A stretch of 29,991 bases of DNA, taken from Gonium pectorale (Eukaryota > Chlorophyta > Chlorophyceae > Chlamydomonadales > Volvocaceae). The notes under the pieces are model-generated. The model had not been told where the DNA came from and did no database searches. It was given only the letters and a program-made list of their open reading frames with translations. Shown here piece by piece: positions 1 through 11,369 of the stretch (positions within the stretch are counted from its first letter, which is position 1; each line of letters starts with the position of its first letter). The position numbers and the translations under genes were made by a program. The DNA lies in NCBI GenBank assembly GCA_001584585.1, contig LSYV01000013.1, positions 1,150,983 to 1,180,973 of the forward strand, written 5' to 3'.

Positions 1-179
1 TCTGGGGTGCGGTGCCGCAGCTGGGGCAAAACACGGGGTAGACGCGGAGGCGTGGGACCCCGCCCCGGCGTCTTTCGCTCTTTCCCTTCACAACCCGTGC
101 GCACCACCACCACCACCTCCTCCTCTCTCTAGGGAGGACGCTTTGCAACCTCTTTCATCCCCTCCCGGATCCCCGGCAG
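1..179 (+). other. 3' end of a GlyRS intron
   Basis: This stretch has no reading frame that extends the GlyRS alpha subunit upstream of its His-Asp-Val-Arg-Phe segment. It is C/T-rich from about 60 to 175 and ends in ccccggcag at 171-179, a normal 3' splice site. The amino-terminal half of the synthetase therefore lies left of the window. Confidence 0.75.
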
Positions 180-3100
180 GTGCACGACGTCCGCTTCGTT
201 GAGGACAACTGGGAGAGCCCCGTGCTGGGCGCCTGGGGGCTGGGCTGGGAGGTGTGGCTGGACGGCATGGAGGTCACCCAGTTCACCTACTTCCAGCAGG
301 TGCGAGGCAACAATGCAGGAGCATGGCGTCCTTCCCTTGACGATCATGCGGAGTCATTGACCCACTGCCAGAGTTGCTTCGCCAGCCTTGGCGCTGGGCG
401 GCGAGGGGAAAGGGGGTTCACCCAGATCGTCTACTGCGTCAGCAGGCGAGGGATCCAGCGAGGCAGAACCAGAGGCACGGACCGCGCACATGGAGGCCTA
501 TTTCGCAGTTGCAGTTCGCACGCGCGCTGACGATGGCGATGTGCTGGGTGCATGGGCGCATCGCACGGGCAGCTGCCGCACGGCCCACGCGGCGAGTGGC
601 GGAGTGCGCTCTGCCGGGCGCTGGGGGAGGGGGGCGGGTGGCGCGCAGCGGCGCGCAGCGCGCGCACATAAGGGCACACGCACAAGAGCCCCTGCATAAA
701 AGCCGCTGCACACGCCCCTGCACACGCCCCTGCACAAGAGCCCCTGCCTGATTGAGCAGGGCCGATGCGGAGGCGCGTGGATCGGGCGCACGTGCACCGG
801 TGCAGAGCTGAAACGCCTGCTATAGCGGCGGGGGCGGAGGTTTGCTATGGGCGTACACCTGCGCGCGCGCCAGTTAGAGAGGGTCGTCACCGGGACAGGG
901 TACGTACGTGATGAGCCTACTCCGCAGCTCGGACCGCCCGGTGTCCAAGCCTTAGTGGAGTAGTGGCCGTAGACCCCCCCCCCTGTGGCACAACCCGACT
1001 GGCCGCTGCCGGGAAACCTTCCGCCACTCGGCCTCGGCCACGTGCCCGACCCCAACCCCTCATCGGTCCCCTCGCCGCCCAGGCCGGCGGCCGTCCCCTG
1101 GACGCGCCTGCCGTGGAGATCACGTACGGCCTGGAGCGCATCATGATGTCCCTGCAGGGGGTGACCAACTTCAAGGACATTCGGTGGGTCGGGTGCTGGG
1201 GCCGTGTGCGGGAGGAGGCGTGGATTCGGGTCGGGCTCAGCGTCCTTCGGTAATGTTTTGCACTGCCGGTGTCGGGCGACTTCTGTGGGGTACTTTGGGG
1301 CGTGGAGGGGTATTGCAGGCAGGTGCGACGTTGGCTCACTCCTTGGGCGCCACCAGGAGGGGAGTGTTCGTTGGCATGAGCTGCATTGGAAGCTAGGCCG
1401 GAGGGGGGCGGGTGCACATTGTGGGCACCACCCGACGCTGCCGTGGACGAAGGCCGGCAGCCTCTCTCGCCCGGCTTGTTCTCGATAGCCACCTCTTAAG
1501 CGACGTCCCTAGCCGTTGTTACCCAACTGTCTTCGCCGCAGTCCATCCAGCCATCGCCCTGCGCAGTCCAGCCCCATCCTGCGCCCCGCAACACCCCGCC
1601 CTTTCGCCCCTTCGCCCCTTCACCCCCTTCCCCCAGCTACGCGCCCGGCGTGACGTACGGCGAGATGTTCTACCAGAACGAGTACGAGATGTCGTGCTAC
1701 AACCTGGACGAGGCGGACGTGGCGGGACAGCGGGCGCGGTTCGAGCTGTACGACAAGTGAGTCGCACGGCGATAGCAGCGTACGGTGATCTCTCTCGCAC
1801 GCGCATGTGTTGGTGTGCTGCGGCATGTCCGCGTCCGCATGGTGTGGTCGAGCACTGGTCCGTGGCTGCAGGCCGAGTCTCTCAACCGACAACCGTCCCC
1901 CTCCTCCTGACTGTCACTCCCAGCCCCACCCACCGGCCTCCTGGCCCGGCCCCCGCCCTCCAACCCCCCTCCTTACGCAAACCCCAGGGAGGCGCGCCGC
2001 CTGCTGGCCAAGCGCCTGCCCATCCCCGCCTACGACCACCTGCTCAAGCTGAGCCACACCTTTAACATCATGGACGCGCGCGGGGCGGTGGGCGTTACGG
2101 AGCGCGCCGACTGCTTCGCTACGCTGCGCGGCCTGGCGCGCGAGATCACCGGTAGGTATGCAGCCGCCTCGTTGGGCGGCAGCAACCCGAGAGCAGGGTG
2201 CCCGGCTGCCCGCACCTCCTCCCGTGTGGCTGCGTCCACGCGGCTCAGCAACGGTACATCCTGCCTGCGTCGCCGGTTCTCCCACCCCCTGCCGCTAAAA
2301 CAGGCAAACACTGCTGGATGCCAGCTCCTTCTTACCAATCCCTCGCCTCAAGTCCCCGAATACCGCCCGAAAACCCCCAACCTCACCAGGCCTGTGGGTG
2401 GACCGCCGCGAGGAGCTGGGCCACCCGCTGGGCCTCATCCCGCCGCCGGCCAAGCCCACGCCCGGCCGGCCCGCCGTGCCGTCCTCGGCCGAGCCGCGGG
2501 CCTTTGTGCTCGAGGTGGGCACGGAGGAGCTGCCGCCGGACGACGTGGAGGCGGCCGTGGCGCAGCTCAGGTGCGGGGCGGGGCGGGCCTGCTGTTCCCC
2601 ACATGTGCGGTTGCGGAGCAGCAAAAGCGGAACGCGGAACGTGGACGCCGGTTCTGACGGGCCTATGCCGCCAACTGCGCGTCGTGTTGAAAAGGAAAAC
2701 GCATACGACGCGCGTCGTGTGCATGCAGCCACCCAACTGCATGCCGTATCGGCTCTCGCGCAGCTCCGACGCTGGTGATGGTGCCTTGCCTGGCTGCCGC
2801 CGCCGCCGGGCGCCATCGTGCTTTCGGTCATCATGGTTTGCCGCGCCGGCCCTCGGGTCGCGAAGCTGCTCGTGACTTCGTCTTGACCTGGCCGCCTGAC
2901 CGCCACGCTCGCGGCCGCAGGGATCGCGTGCCCGCGCTGCTGTCCAAGCTGCGGCTGACCCACGGGTCGGTCCGCGTGGAGGGCACCCCCCGCCGCCTGG
3001 CGGTGGTGGTGGAGGCCCTGGCGGCGCGGCAGGCTTCCGAGGAGGCCAAGGTGCGTTGGCTGTCCTGCCAGTGTCTGCGCTCGGCTGCTGCACGGCGCCA

Positions 3101-3718
3101 GCGCAAAATCCACGCGACCGCTTCCGTGTCGCCTCCCCTACTAGTAGCAGACACAACGAACAGACGGGGCTGCTCAGCTGCCCCTCTGTTCGCGTGTGAA
3201 CGCATCTGCCCCCGTGCATACCCTCTTGCGTGCCCCTCGTGGCATGGCCCGTCGCAGGTCCGCGGCCCTCCCGCCAAGCAGGCCTTCGCCGCTGACGGCA
3301 CCCCCACCAAGGTGCGTGCGGTCATCAGGGCCCCTTGACCCCATCCTTCCCCTACTAAGCGGCTGGTGTAGGTCGGGAATTCTTCGAGGGTTTGCCTCCC
3401 GCTTGCTTGTATGCGCGGCAATGGCCATGCCACCAGGGCCCCCGCGCTGCCCCGTCCTCATCGTCTGGATCCTGTCAGCGCCACCCCGACTGCTGTGCGC
3501 ATTGCGTGCCTTACACCCCCCCCCCCGCTGGCCAGATCCCCACGTGCTACATCCCCGCGTGCCCCATCCCCGGCCGCCCCGATCTCCCTCCAAACAGGCG
3601 TTGGAGGGCTTCTGCCGCAAGAACGGCGTGGACGCTGCGTCGGTGACGCGCGAGCCGGACGCCAAGGGGGTTGAGTACGTGTACGCGGTCGTCAAGGACG
3701 CGGGCCGCGCGGCTGCCG

Positions 3719-3759
<41 letters not shown>

Positions 3760-6700
3760 GGGGGGGGGGGGTGTAATGACGAAGGGAAACGGGTCGCGCC
3801 GCAGAGGAGGCTGACAGAGGGAAGTGTGTGTATGTGAGTGTTTTTTTTGGGGGGGGGGCTCGGGTAAGAGCCTTCATGTGGGGGCTCAATGTCCTGCTGT
3901 CCTTGCAAGTAGGCGGCACCTTTTCCGTGCGGACGGAGCGGGCGGGGCGGAATGAGGTAGGCCAGGGTTTTCCTGGACCGTCACGAGCAATGGCACCCGC
4001 CCTGCCCTGCCCTCAGCGAGCACAGCACAGAAACGGTTCAAGCACTGTGCCGAGACTCCCACTGGTCAGCACTTTGGGAGCGCAAGGTCTTTGCCCACGC
4101 CCATGGACGCCTGACACTGTGCTTGAGCATGCCTTACGTTGCCTCGCCCCTTTGCGGCCCTCCCCGCTGGCCGCCAGGTCCTCACGGACGAGCTGCCCGC
4201 GCTGGTGGGCGGTCTGTCGTTCAAGAAGAGCATGCGCTGGAACGGCCACGGAGCCGCCTTCAGCCGCCCCATGCGCTGGCTGCTGGCGATGCACGGAGAC
4301 ACGGTGCTGCCCTTCGTGCACGCTGGCCTGCAGGTAACGACGGAGAAGGGGGAAAGGGGCCAGATGGGGGGGGGCAATGGGGGGGGGGAAAGGGGGGGTC
4401 AGATACGGGATCGGGGACAGGGACAGTGGGGTTGGGAGGGGGGATGTGGCCGTGTGAACAGTGAGATGGATGGGTGAAGGAGGCTGCGAAGTGCCAGGGC
4501 AAGGTAGGGGGCGAGCGCCCTGGCCTGAATCTACCGCTTGACCCCTGCCCCGCCCTGCCTCGCCCCGCTGTCGGACCCCTGCCCCCACCCCACCCCCCAG
4601 GCCGGCAGCACCACCCGCGTGCTGCGCAACGCCCCCGAACCGGAGCTGCCCGTGCCCTCCGCGGAGGCCTACCTGCCGGCGCTGGCCGGCGCGCGCATCA
4701 CGCTGGGCGGCGCGCAGCGCGCGGAGGCCATCTGGCGGGACGTGGCAGCCATGGCGGCCAAGGTAGGGTGGGTGGGGTAAACAGTCCGAGGGCGTTGCGT
4801 TGTTGACTGGGGTGGAGGGGGCCGGGGGGTGCAAAGGGGGCTCTCCCTCTGTATTGCGGGTTGCTTTCCTTTGGCCCAAACTCACAGGACGGGTGGGTGG
4901 CATGGGGCAGTGGGGTAATTACTAATTAGGCAATGGGTGGATTGGAGGCTGGTGTCGTGCGCCTCCGGCTGCTGTACTGAGAACACCATCGTACCCTGTG
5001 TCCCCTGCCCCCCACCCCCGATGCCATTCGGTGTCCGCGAAGCGACCCGTTCCCTTCTTGATTTGAACACCCCCCTGCTCCTTACACCTCTTCCCCCCCG
5101 CGCGGCCCCGCAGGTGGGCGGCACCGTGCCCGAGTCCACCCGCGGCGACCTGCTGGCCGAGGTGACCAACCTGGTGGAGAGCCCCACCGTGGTCATGGGC
5201 AGCTTCAGCACCGACTTCCTGCAGCTGCCCAGGTGTGTGGAGGCTGGAGGGTGGGGTAGTGCAGACGGAAATCTGGTCGCGTCGCGGACGGAAGGTGGGG
5301 GGCGCTCACCGGGGGCCGAGGGCGGCTGCGTGCGGTGGCGGCGCGCGTGGCCAAGGGGGGGGGGGGTATTGAAGATGGTGAGCCTGGGGGCCCGGTGGGA
5401 TGGGTGGGTAGCGGGTCGCTGGCTCCCGGGGCTGCCCCGGCGTCTGGCTGATGTTCCCGTCCGCGCCACTTCCCTTCCGCAGCTTGACCACGGACTCCGT
5501 GAACCCCCCTCCGCAAACAATGGCCGACGCCCCCGGACTGGTGCGCGACCGCCTGCCCTCCCACCCTCCTCCCTCCCCGCCCGCAGCGGGGTTCTAGTTA
5601 CGTTGATGCGCCTCAGGCTCGTCTGTTATGGGAACTCCTTCCGGGTTCCAACCCAACGACCTCCCTCCCGCCCAACCCCCTCCCCTTCCCTGCCCCCCGC
5701 CCTCAGCGAGGTGCTGGTGATGGTGATGCGAAAGCACCAGCGCTACTTCCCCGTCTTCTCGCCCGACGGCGCCTCGCTGCTGCCGCACTTCATCACCGTC
5801 GCCAACGGCACCGTGGACGCGGCCACCGTGGCTGCCGGCAACGAGGCGGTGCTGCGGGCGCGATTCGAGGACGCGGCGTTCTTCTACCGCGAGGACCTCA
5901 AGCATAAGCTGGAGGACTTCAGGTGGGTTGCGGTGCGGGGCGTAAGCGCGCAACATGAGGCGCCCGCTGCCGGGCGAGCATTGCGACAGGTCGGGTTGGG
6001 GCGTCGGGGGCTCATGAACAAGGACGGACACGAGCTCAGACGGTAACGCGGGCGCAAGAGTGGAGATTCGAAGCGTGCAAAGACGCTCCTTGTTGGGCTC
6101 CTTGCCATGGCCGCCTTGACCGCCTTGCTCTCTTTCTTCTTTTGCTCGGAAGCAGGGCTGCAGGCGGGCTGCAGGGGAGTTGGGACCATCCAGCATCAAG
6201 GAGCACCGAATGAGCGGGGCTCGGGGCCCCCTCCCTACTTTGTAGGGTGCTTGCCCTGTCCACACCTCCCCTCCTGTCACGCACACCCCCAGGCCCAAGC
6301 TCTCCGGCACCACCTTCCAGAAGGAGCTGGGCTCCATCCTGGACAAGGCCAACCGGGTGGAGGCGCTGGTGGGGCCCCTGGCGGCGGCCGTCGCGGCGGC
6401 GGCGCCGGCCGAGCAGGCGGCCTGGGGCGGGGCCGAGGTGCTGAGCGTGGCCACGCAGGCGGCGCGGCTGTGCAAGGCCGACCTGGCCACCAGCACCGTC
6501 ACCGAGATGACGGCCCTCGCAGGAACGATGGGCCGGCACTATGCCCACAAGGAGGTGAGTGGGGGCGGGGCGCGTCGGCGGAGGGAGTTGAAGGAGGGGC
6601 GAGATGCAGCAATGCGGTGGGCGCTAGGCGAGCAGCTTAGATCCCCGCGCTTTCCCGGGCCTAGCAGGGCCTCTCATGGTATTTTTCTATGCCCATACGG

Positions 6701-8592
6701 AGATGATCACGGCGCATGGGTCGTCACTGCTACGTACGTGGATGGGTGGATGAACAACTATCTCTGACGGGTCGGGCCCGTGGCGCACGGCTGTGGTACG
6801 AGCACATTTCCGGAGTTCTGGCCTCCAGTGCCACCTATGCCATCTATCCGCCTGCACCGACACTCTCCCCCCTTCCCGCTTGCCTTCCGTTGTCAAACAC
6901 TCACGATTCGAAGCGCTCCCCCCTCCCCGCCAGCACGTCCTTGCCGCTCATTTCCCTAACCAAAAACCCCGTTCCCGAACCGCCTTCCCCGTCAGGGCCT
7001 GCCCTCGGCGGTGGCTGAGGCCATCTTCGAGGCGTGCCTGCCCCGCCAGGCCGGCGACGCGCTGCCGTCCTCCCCGCCCGGCGTGCTGGTGGCGGTGGCC
7101 GACCGGCTGGACTCGCTGGTGGGCCTCTTCGCAGCCGGCTGCGCGCCGTCGGCAGCAACGGACCCGTACGGCCTGCGCCGCGCGGCGTACGGCATGCTGC
7201 AGGTGCGCCACGTGCGCGCGCGCCGGGCAACGCACGAGCGGGCGGGAGTTGGAAGGGAAGCGGGTATGGATAGCGAGGAGCTGGGCGCCAGCCGCGTTTG
7301 TCGCGCCTAGCGAGCGGGCGGGAGGGGGCGGGACGGCGCGTGTGTGAGCCCCGGGGGGTGGGGTGGCGTGTGAGTGGCTGGGTCGCCAGCAGGTGGGCGG
7401 TCACACGGTCGTGCGGGCGGGGCGGCGACGCACGGCGCGGGCAGCTGGCACCTTCGGAGCCGCCGGGAGTGCTGAGCTCGGCGCCGTACACGCGCCACAT
7501 CAATACCCGGACTCATGGAACGCGCACATGCATGTACCCATCCCGCCTGTCTTCCCATCCACACAACAGTACCACGCGCATGCCGCACCCTCGACGCATG
7601 TCGTCCCTCACTCCCTCCGCCCGTCAGGCGCTGGTATCCAACAAGGTCCGCGTCAGCCTGCGCGCCGCGGTTGCCGCCGCCGCCGGCCTGCAGCCGCTGC
7701 CCGTGTCGGCGGCCGTGCAGTCGGACGTGCTGGCCTACCTGGGCGGCCGCCTGGAGCAGCTGCTGGCGGACGGCGGCGCGCCCGCGGAGGTGGTGCGCGC
7801 GGCGCTGGCGGAGCGGGGAGACGACCCGGCGCTGGCGGCACGCACCGTTGAGGAGCTCAAGGCAGGCGCTGGGCGGGGAGCCGGCGGGGCGGTTGTGCGG
7901 TAAAGACTTTGAAGAGAAGATAGAGGCTTAGCACCGTGGGAAGGGGAGGATGTGGACTGGTGCCGTGTTTGCTCTTCTACGTGAGGAGATAACGGGATAA
8001 CGGGAGGCGGCACTGCGGGGGGCGGTGAGGACAGGAGGAACTCGCCCTGGCATTGCTCACTGTTCCCGGTCCTTCCGTCTTTCCTACCCTCCTTGCATCC
8101 TGGCAGGCGGAGTGGGAGGCGGGCGAGGCCGGGCGGCTGCGCCGCGTGATGGCCGCCTTCAGCCGCCCCACCCGCATCGTGCGCGGCAAGGAGGTGCCGC
8201 CCGCCGAGGTGGCCGTCGACCCCTCGCGCTTCGAGGGCGAGGAGGAGCGCCGCCTGCACGCTGCCTTCGTCGAGGCGCGCGCAAAGGTGCGGGCCGTGCG
8301 CCGTGTGGCGTGAACCCGGGCTGCCTTCTCTTTCTGTTTGACACAGGGCGTGCGCCTCATAGCCAACCTGCCAACCACCCCGCCGCCCCGCCGCCAGGTG
8401 AACGCCGGGTCGTCGGTGTCCGAATGGCTGTCCGCCGCGGAGCCGCTGCTGCCCGCCATCGACGCCTTCTTCGAGAAAGTCTTTGTCATGTGCGACGACG
8501 CGGCGGTGCGCGCCAACCGGCTGGCGCTGCTGCGCGACCTGGCGGCGCTGCCGCGCGGGGTGCTCGACCTCTCCCAGCTGCCGGGCTTCTAA
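180..8592 (+). CDS. Glycyl-tRNA synthetase, fused alpha-beta organellar type (5' partial)
   Basis: The enzyme charges tRNA-Gly with glycine. The bacterial alpha2-beta2 type fused in one chain is the plastid/mitochondrial form in plants and algae (Arabidopsis EDD1 is such a fusion). Exons read: 180-299, 1083-1183, 1637-1756, 1988-2151, 2390-2570, 2921-3050, 3258-3311, 3598-3720, 4178-4333, 4601-4762, 5114-5232, 5707-5922, 6293-6554, 6996-7202, 7628-7861, 8107-8286, 8398-8592. They total 2724 nt, or 907 residues plus TAA, with the frame kept at every junction. The first exon has the alpha-subunit block [20 protein letters not shown]; the second has EITYGLER. A Pro-rich linker in exon 5 leads to the beta-subunit start [11 protein letters not shown]. 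Later beta blocks include HQRYFPV with [14 protein letters not shown] (where E. coli GlyS has MGMHYARHDGE), and [12 protein letters not shown]. The last exon holds the C-terminal anticodon-binding-like region with [14 protein letters not shown]. All junctions are GT-AG except the intron after 7861, which looks GC-AG. The N-terminal alpha domain and any transit peptide are outside the window. Confidence 0.93.
3721..3758 (+). repeat. (GT)19 microsatellite starting at a 5' splice site
   Basis: Nineteen uninterrupted GT units begin with the very first base of the intron after exon 3598-3720 of the GlyRS gene. A G-run follows at 3760-3771. Every second base offers another GT donor. Confidence 0.97.
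4363..4409 (+). repeat. G-run cluster in GlyRS intron
   Basis: Three runs of seven to ten G lie close together, just inside the intron that follows exon 4178-4333. They could form a G-quadruplex in the RNA. No coding potential is seen. Confidence 0.7.
7862..8106 (+). other. Probable GC-AG intron of the GlyRS gene
   Basis: Exon 7628-7861 ends in ctcaag and is followed by gcaggc, so the donor reads AAG|GCAGGC. The acceptor tggcag at 8101-8106 starts exon 8107-8286 in the same phase, giving VEELK joined to AEWEAGEAG as expected from the beta subunit. An alternative in-phase GT donor at 7892 would insert ten Gly/Ala/Arg-rich residues. Confidence 0.6.
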
Positions 8593-8774
8593 AGGCGGAG
8601 CGAAGAGTGTGCTCTTCTCCTCTCTTTGCAAGTTTCTCATCACCCAGCTCATGGATGTAGCGGGCACATTCGACGAGATTAGGTGGGCTGTAGTGGGCCT
8701 GCTTAGGATCATCAGCTGCTCCGCGCGCATGCCAGGTATCGGCTGTCGCGTGGCGGCGGGATGGCAGGAGCTCC

Positions 8775-8816
8775 AGGGGCGAGGGGCGGGATGGCAGGGG
8801 CGAGGGGCGGGATGGC
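8775..8816 (+). repeat. 21-bp tandem duplication
   Basis: Two adjacent copies of a purine-rich 21-mer built from ggggcgaggggcgggatggc occupy 8775-8795 and 8796-8816. A partial copy of its 3' half lies at 8757-8766. They sit in the GlyRS 3' region. Confidence 0.85.
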
Positions 8817-9617
8817 ACGTTCCCAAGCGGGGCCCGCTGGGACCGCTCGCTCGCTTGAACGCATGCGTGCGACGCGTGCGTCTGGCGGGGCCCGACGCAC
8901 CGCTTGGTCCGCGCGGCTGCAGGCGCGTGCACGTTGCGTCTCGGTGATTCGGCTGTACTGGGGTGGACTGGCGCGGTGGCGTGTTTCTCCGGGTTACGGG
9001 TATCGAGTGTGTGAGAGGTGTGCGGCTGCCTCGCTGAAGACACGTTGCAGACACGTGCTGCACCGGGTGCCCCCGGCGCTCGGGTGCAGGCTGTGGGGCT
9101 GTCCACTTCACTGAAGAGGGGAGCAGGGGGGGGGGAGATGGCGGCTGTGCGCGGTTGGAAGGGTGCAGCAGGCGGCGATATCGATGCAGTGGGCATGTGT
9201 CCGGCGGCATGGCGAAGGTGGGCCTAGGCCGTGAGAGTGGCTGCGATCGTGGACTGAAGGAACAACTCGTTTGGTGGTCTCGTGTCAACTAGTCCCTCGT
9301 CAAGGCAAGCAGCATCTGAGCAGCATGCGCTCTCCAGATTTTGTGTCAGTGTGTATGCCTCCGGGCCGACACACTAGGATTTCCGGTGGCGTTGCTCAGC
9401 AGCACGCATGCCTGTGTGGGTGTGTGCTGTGAATCACTGCAGAAGAGCATCCCGCGAGCGCAGGCAAAGCAAGCGGGCGGGCTCGCCAATAAATTACCTC
9501 CATGCGCGTGTACGAAAGTCTACACGCGGATAAACCCGTGTCAATTTGCTAGATTTGCTCCTGTAGATCAGGACAGACACGTAGCTACATCTGCCCGACA
9601 ATGGGGCAAACTTTGGG

Positions 9618-9711
9618 CATTCCGGTTTTGGGCATAGCATCCTGCAGAGGGGGCCATGCTTGCGCACTCCGGTTTTGGGCATAGCACCCTGCAGAAGGGG
9701 CCATGCTTTGT
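9618..9711 (+). repeat. 47-bp imperfect tandem duplication
   Basis: Two adjacent 47-bp units (9618-9664 and 9665-9711) share ccggttttgggcatagca and ggggccatgct, with a few point differences. They lie about 90 bp before the putative GlyRS poly(A) signal. Confidence 0.9.
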
Positions 9712-9798
9712 CACGCTATCTCATGTGGCTGCCATATTATAATGCCAGCCACCACCATCAGCTAGACGGCACCACGTTAGTTGGCGTGACAGCTTGTG

Positions 9799-9803
9799 TG
9801 TAA
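9799..9803 (+). promoter_or_regulatory. TGTAA poly(A) signal, probably GlyRS
   Basis: TGTAA is the usual poly(A) signal in Chlamydomonas and relatives. I found no earlier copy between the GlyRS stop and this point. Cleavage would be expected 10-15 nt downstream, around 9815. Confidence 0.5.
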
Positions 9804-9955
9804 TGCAGAAAAAGAGAAATTTGCAGAAAATCATCTCCGCACTGCATATTGGTCCGAAGGTTAGACAGGACAGTCAGGGGATAGCTCTCAAGTGATCTCC
9901 ATAACGTTGCAGCTAGCAGCATATATCCTGTTGTACCGATAGTAGTTTACGATTC

Positions 9956-9959
9956 AAAA
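9956..9959 (-). terminator. Pol III terminator of the tRNA gene
   Basis: The plus strand reads aaaa here, so the minus strand has TTTT beginning two nt past the tRNA discriminator base. This is the expected RNA polymerase III stop signal. Confidence 0.75.
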
Positions 9960-9960
9960 T

Positions 9961-10034
9961 TGCTCATACTGGGGCTCGAACCCAGGACCTGCGGCTCATA
10001 AGACCACCGCTCTAACCTACTGAGCTATATGAGC
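9961..10034 (-). tRNA. tRNA-Ile (anticodon UAU), intronless
   Basis: Read on the minus strand the 74 nt fold into a full cloverleaf. The acceptor GCTCATA pairs perfectly with TATGAGC. The D stem is GCTC/GAGC, the anticodon stem GTGGT/GCCGC has two G-U pairs, and the T stem CTGGG/CCCAG closes the loop TTCGAGC. The discriminator is A. The anticodon loop is CTTATGA, giving UAU, which reads AUA (Ile). Box A TAGCTCAGTAGG and box B GGTTCGAGCCC match consensus, and a TTTT terminator follows. Two points are odd. Position 37 is G, whereas tRNAs that read A-initial codons normally have A37 (modified to t6A). There is also no intron, although nuclear tRNA-Ile(UAU) genes usually carry one. The fold is firm; the identity is less so. 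Confidence 0.85.
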
Positions 10035-10158
10035 TAACCGTTCAACCGTTATCCCACAGGACCGGTATGCCAAACCATGATTTGTTGCAACAATCATTCC
10101 GTTTCGAAGGAAATGTAGCTCCTCCCGGAACACGCCCCTCGGGGTCCTGTAACGATGA

Positions 10159-10179
10159 ATTATTATTATTATTATTATT
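10159..10179 (+). repeat. (ATT)7 microsatellite
   Basis: Seven uninterrupted ATT units lie upstream of the minus-strand tRNA gene. The minus-strand frame through it encodes only polyisoleucine and is not a gene. Confidence 0.95.
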
Positions 10180-11349
10180 CGGCGCGGAGACAGACCTCGC
10201 GGTGTCATCATCACTGAGGACGAGGTCACACGATGCACATCAGCAGCCAGCACGCGCACCTAGCCCGTTGGGGCTGCTCCAGCCAGTATCCGTGGCATAC
10301 CGCTCCCCCACAACGCCCTACGCGCCCGACAGACCAGAAGGCCGCGGCTCCCCGTTGAAGTCCCAACCCATGGCTACAGGCGACGTCCTGCTTAGCCCGT
10401 CATTGGCGCAACCGCCCGCCATGCCTGCAGTGAATTGGGGGTCTGGTGAAGGGAGGAGGTTACCGGCTGCGCACATGTCAAGTTGGGCGGCGAGGGAGGA
10501 GAAGCAAGGCCGACGGCAATAACCACCAAGCTGATATAGCTTCACTGTATCCATGTCTGCAACCAGGAATGGCGGCCCAAACCTTTGACGTTAAGAGCTT
10601 GATACGGCTGCAACTTATTATTTATAAAAGTTAAAAGGCATGACAATGGCACAATACAATGTAACGCCGAGCACAACAGACCGCGTTAGCGCGACAGACC
10701 TGGTGAGTGCGGCCACGAGCTGACAGCTAGTGTTGGCTGCTCCTAAAAGCTTCCGCTAGCCGCTATTCGTCAGGAAGTCCAACTTATCGAGGGCAACGTG
10801 TTCGGGCCCAGGCGCTTGGGGTTGAAACGCTGGAGCGCCATGCTGCTTTAGAGGCTGGCTTCAAGAACTCGGTTGCACCTGCGACCTCTCGGTGCGCGTC
10901 GTCGATGTGGGTCCCCAGCTGAGGTCCGGGTATATCTGTCACAGAGCAAATAGAGACGGGAAAGAGCAGTATACTTGTTTTGCCCATTGCGTTCAATATG
11001 TCTCAGACGCCACTTCGCTACGTACATGTATTGGCGGCCGCGCGGCAAGCGAAAAGGCAATCGTACCGCACGGGGCGACACCGCGTCAGCACTACCTAGG
11101 ACCCGTGCGACGGCTGACGCTTTCCGGGCATGGCATAACCTGGGTCGCTTCAGGTCACAACGTCGTCGTTGAACCGTGGTCGTTTCGTTTTGCCTTGCCG
11201 CCCGCCCCCCCTATCTGCCTTGCATGCTAGCACCCAAAGGGCACCGCACCCAGCGCTGCTCCAATGGGCGTATCCCAATACAGCCAGCCTGTAACAAGCG
11301 CCCAGTTGCCGGGCGAGGCGGCCGTCGGCGGAGGATGGCGGACGACGGC

Positions 11350-11369
11350 GGACGCGTCATGACGCGTCC
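11350..11369. repeat. 20-bp perfect palindrome
   Basis: The sequence ggacgcgtcatgacgcgtcc is its own reverse complement. It contains two opposed TGACG cores, the core bound by plant and algal bZIP factors. It lies beyond the likely 3' end of the minus-strand gene at 12359-13299. Confidence 0.9.

Larger units (their letters stand above)
8593..9960 (+). other. GlyRS 3' untranslated and downstream region
   Basis: No coding exon is recognised after the GlyRS stop. The only TGTAA found downstream is at 9799-9803, so the 3' UTR may be about 1.2 kb, which is not unusual in volvocine algae. The stretch contains the 21-bp doublet at 8775 and the 47-bp doublet at 9618. Confidence 0.5.

Noticed and set aside
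7735..9288. Long 517-residue minus-strand ORF
   Set aside because: It is antisense to two GlyRS exons; absence of stops reflects GC-rich sequence. It lacks family motifs.
9961..10179. tRNA-derived SINE with a simple-repeat tail
   Set aside because: The ATT run is on the 5' side of the minus-strand tRNA, not at its 3' end, and the tRNA fold is intact with its own terminator.
10017..10259. Minus-strand ORF with a polyisoleucine run
   Set aside because: It overlaps the tRNA and translates the (ATT)7 microsatellite; no coding signal outside the repeat.
10623..10640. TATAAAAG as a promoter for the ATG ten bases on
   Set aside because: Too close to that ATG, and no coding sequence with biased codons follows.
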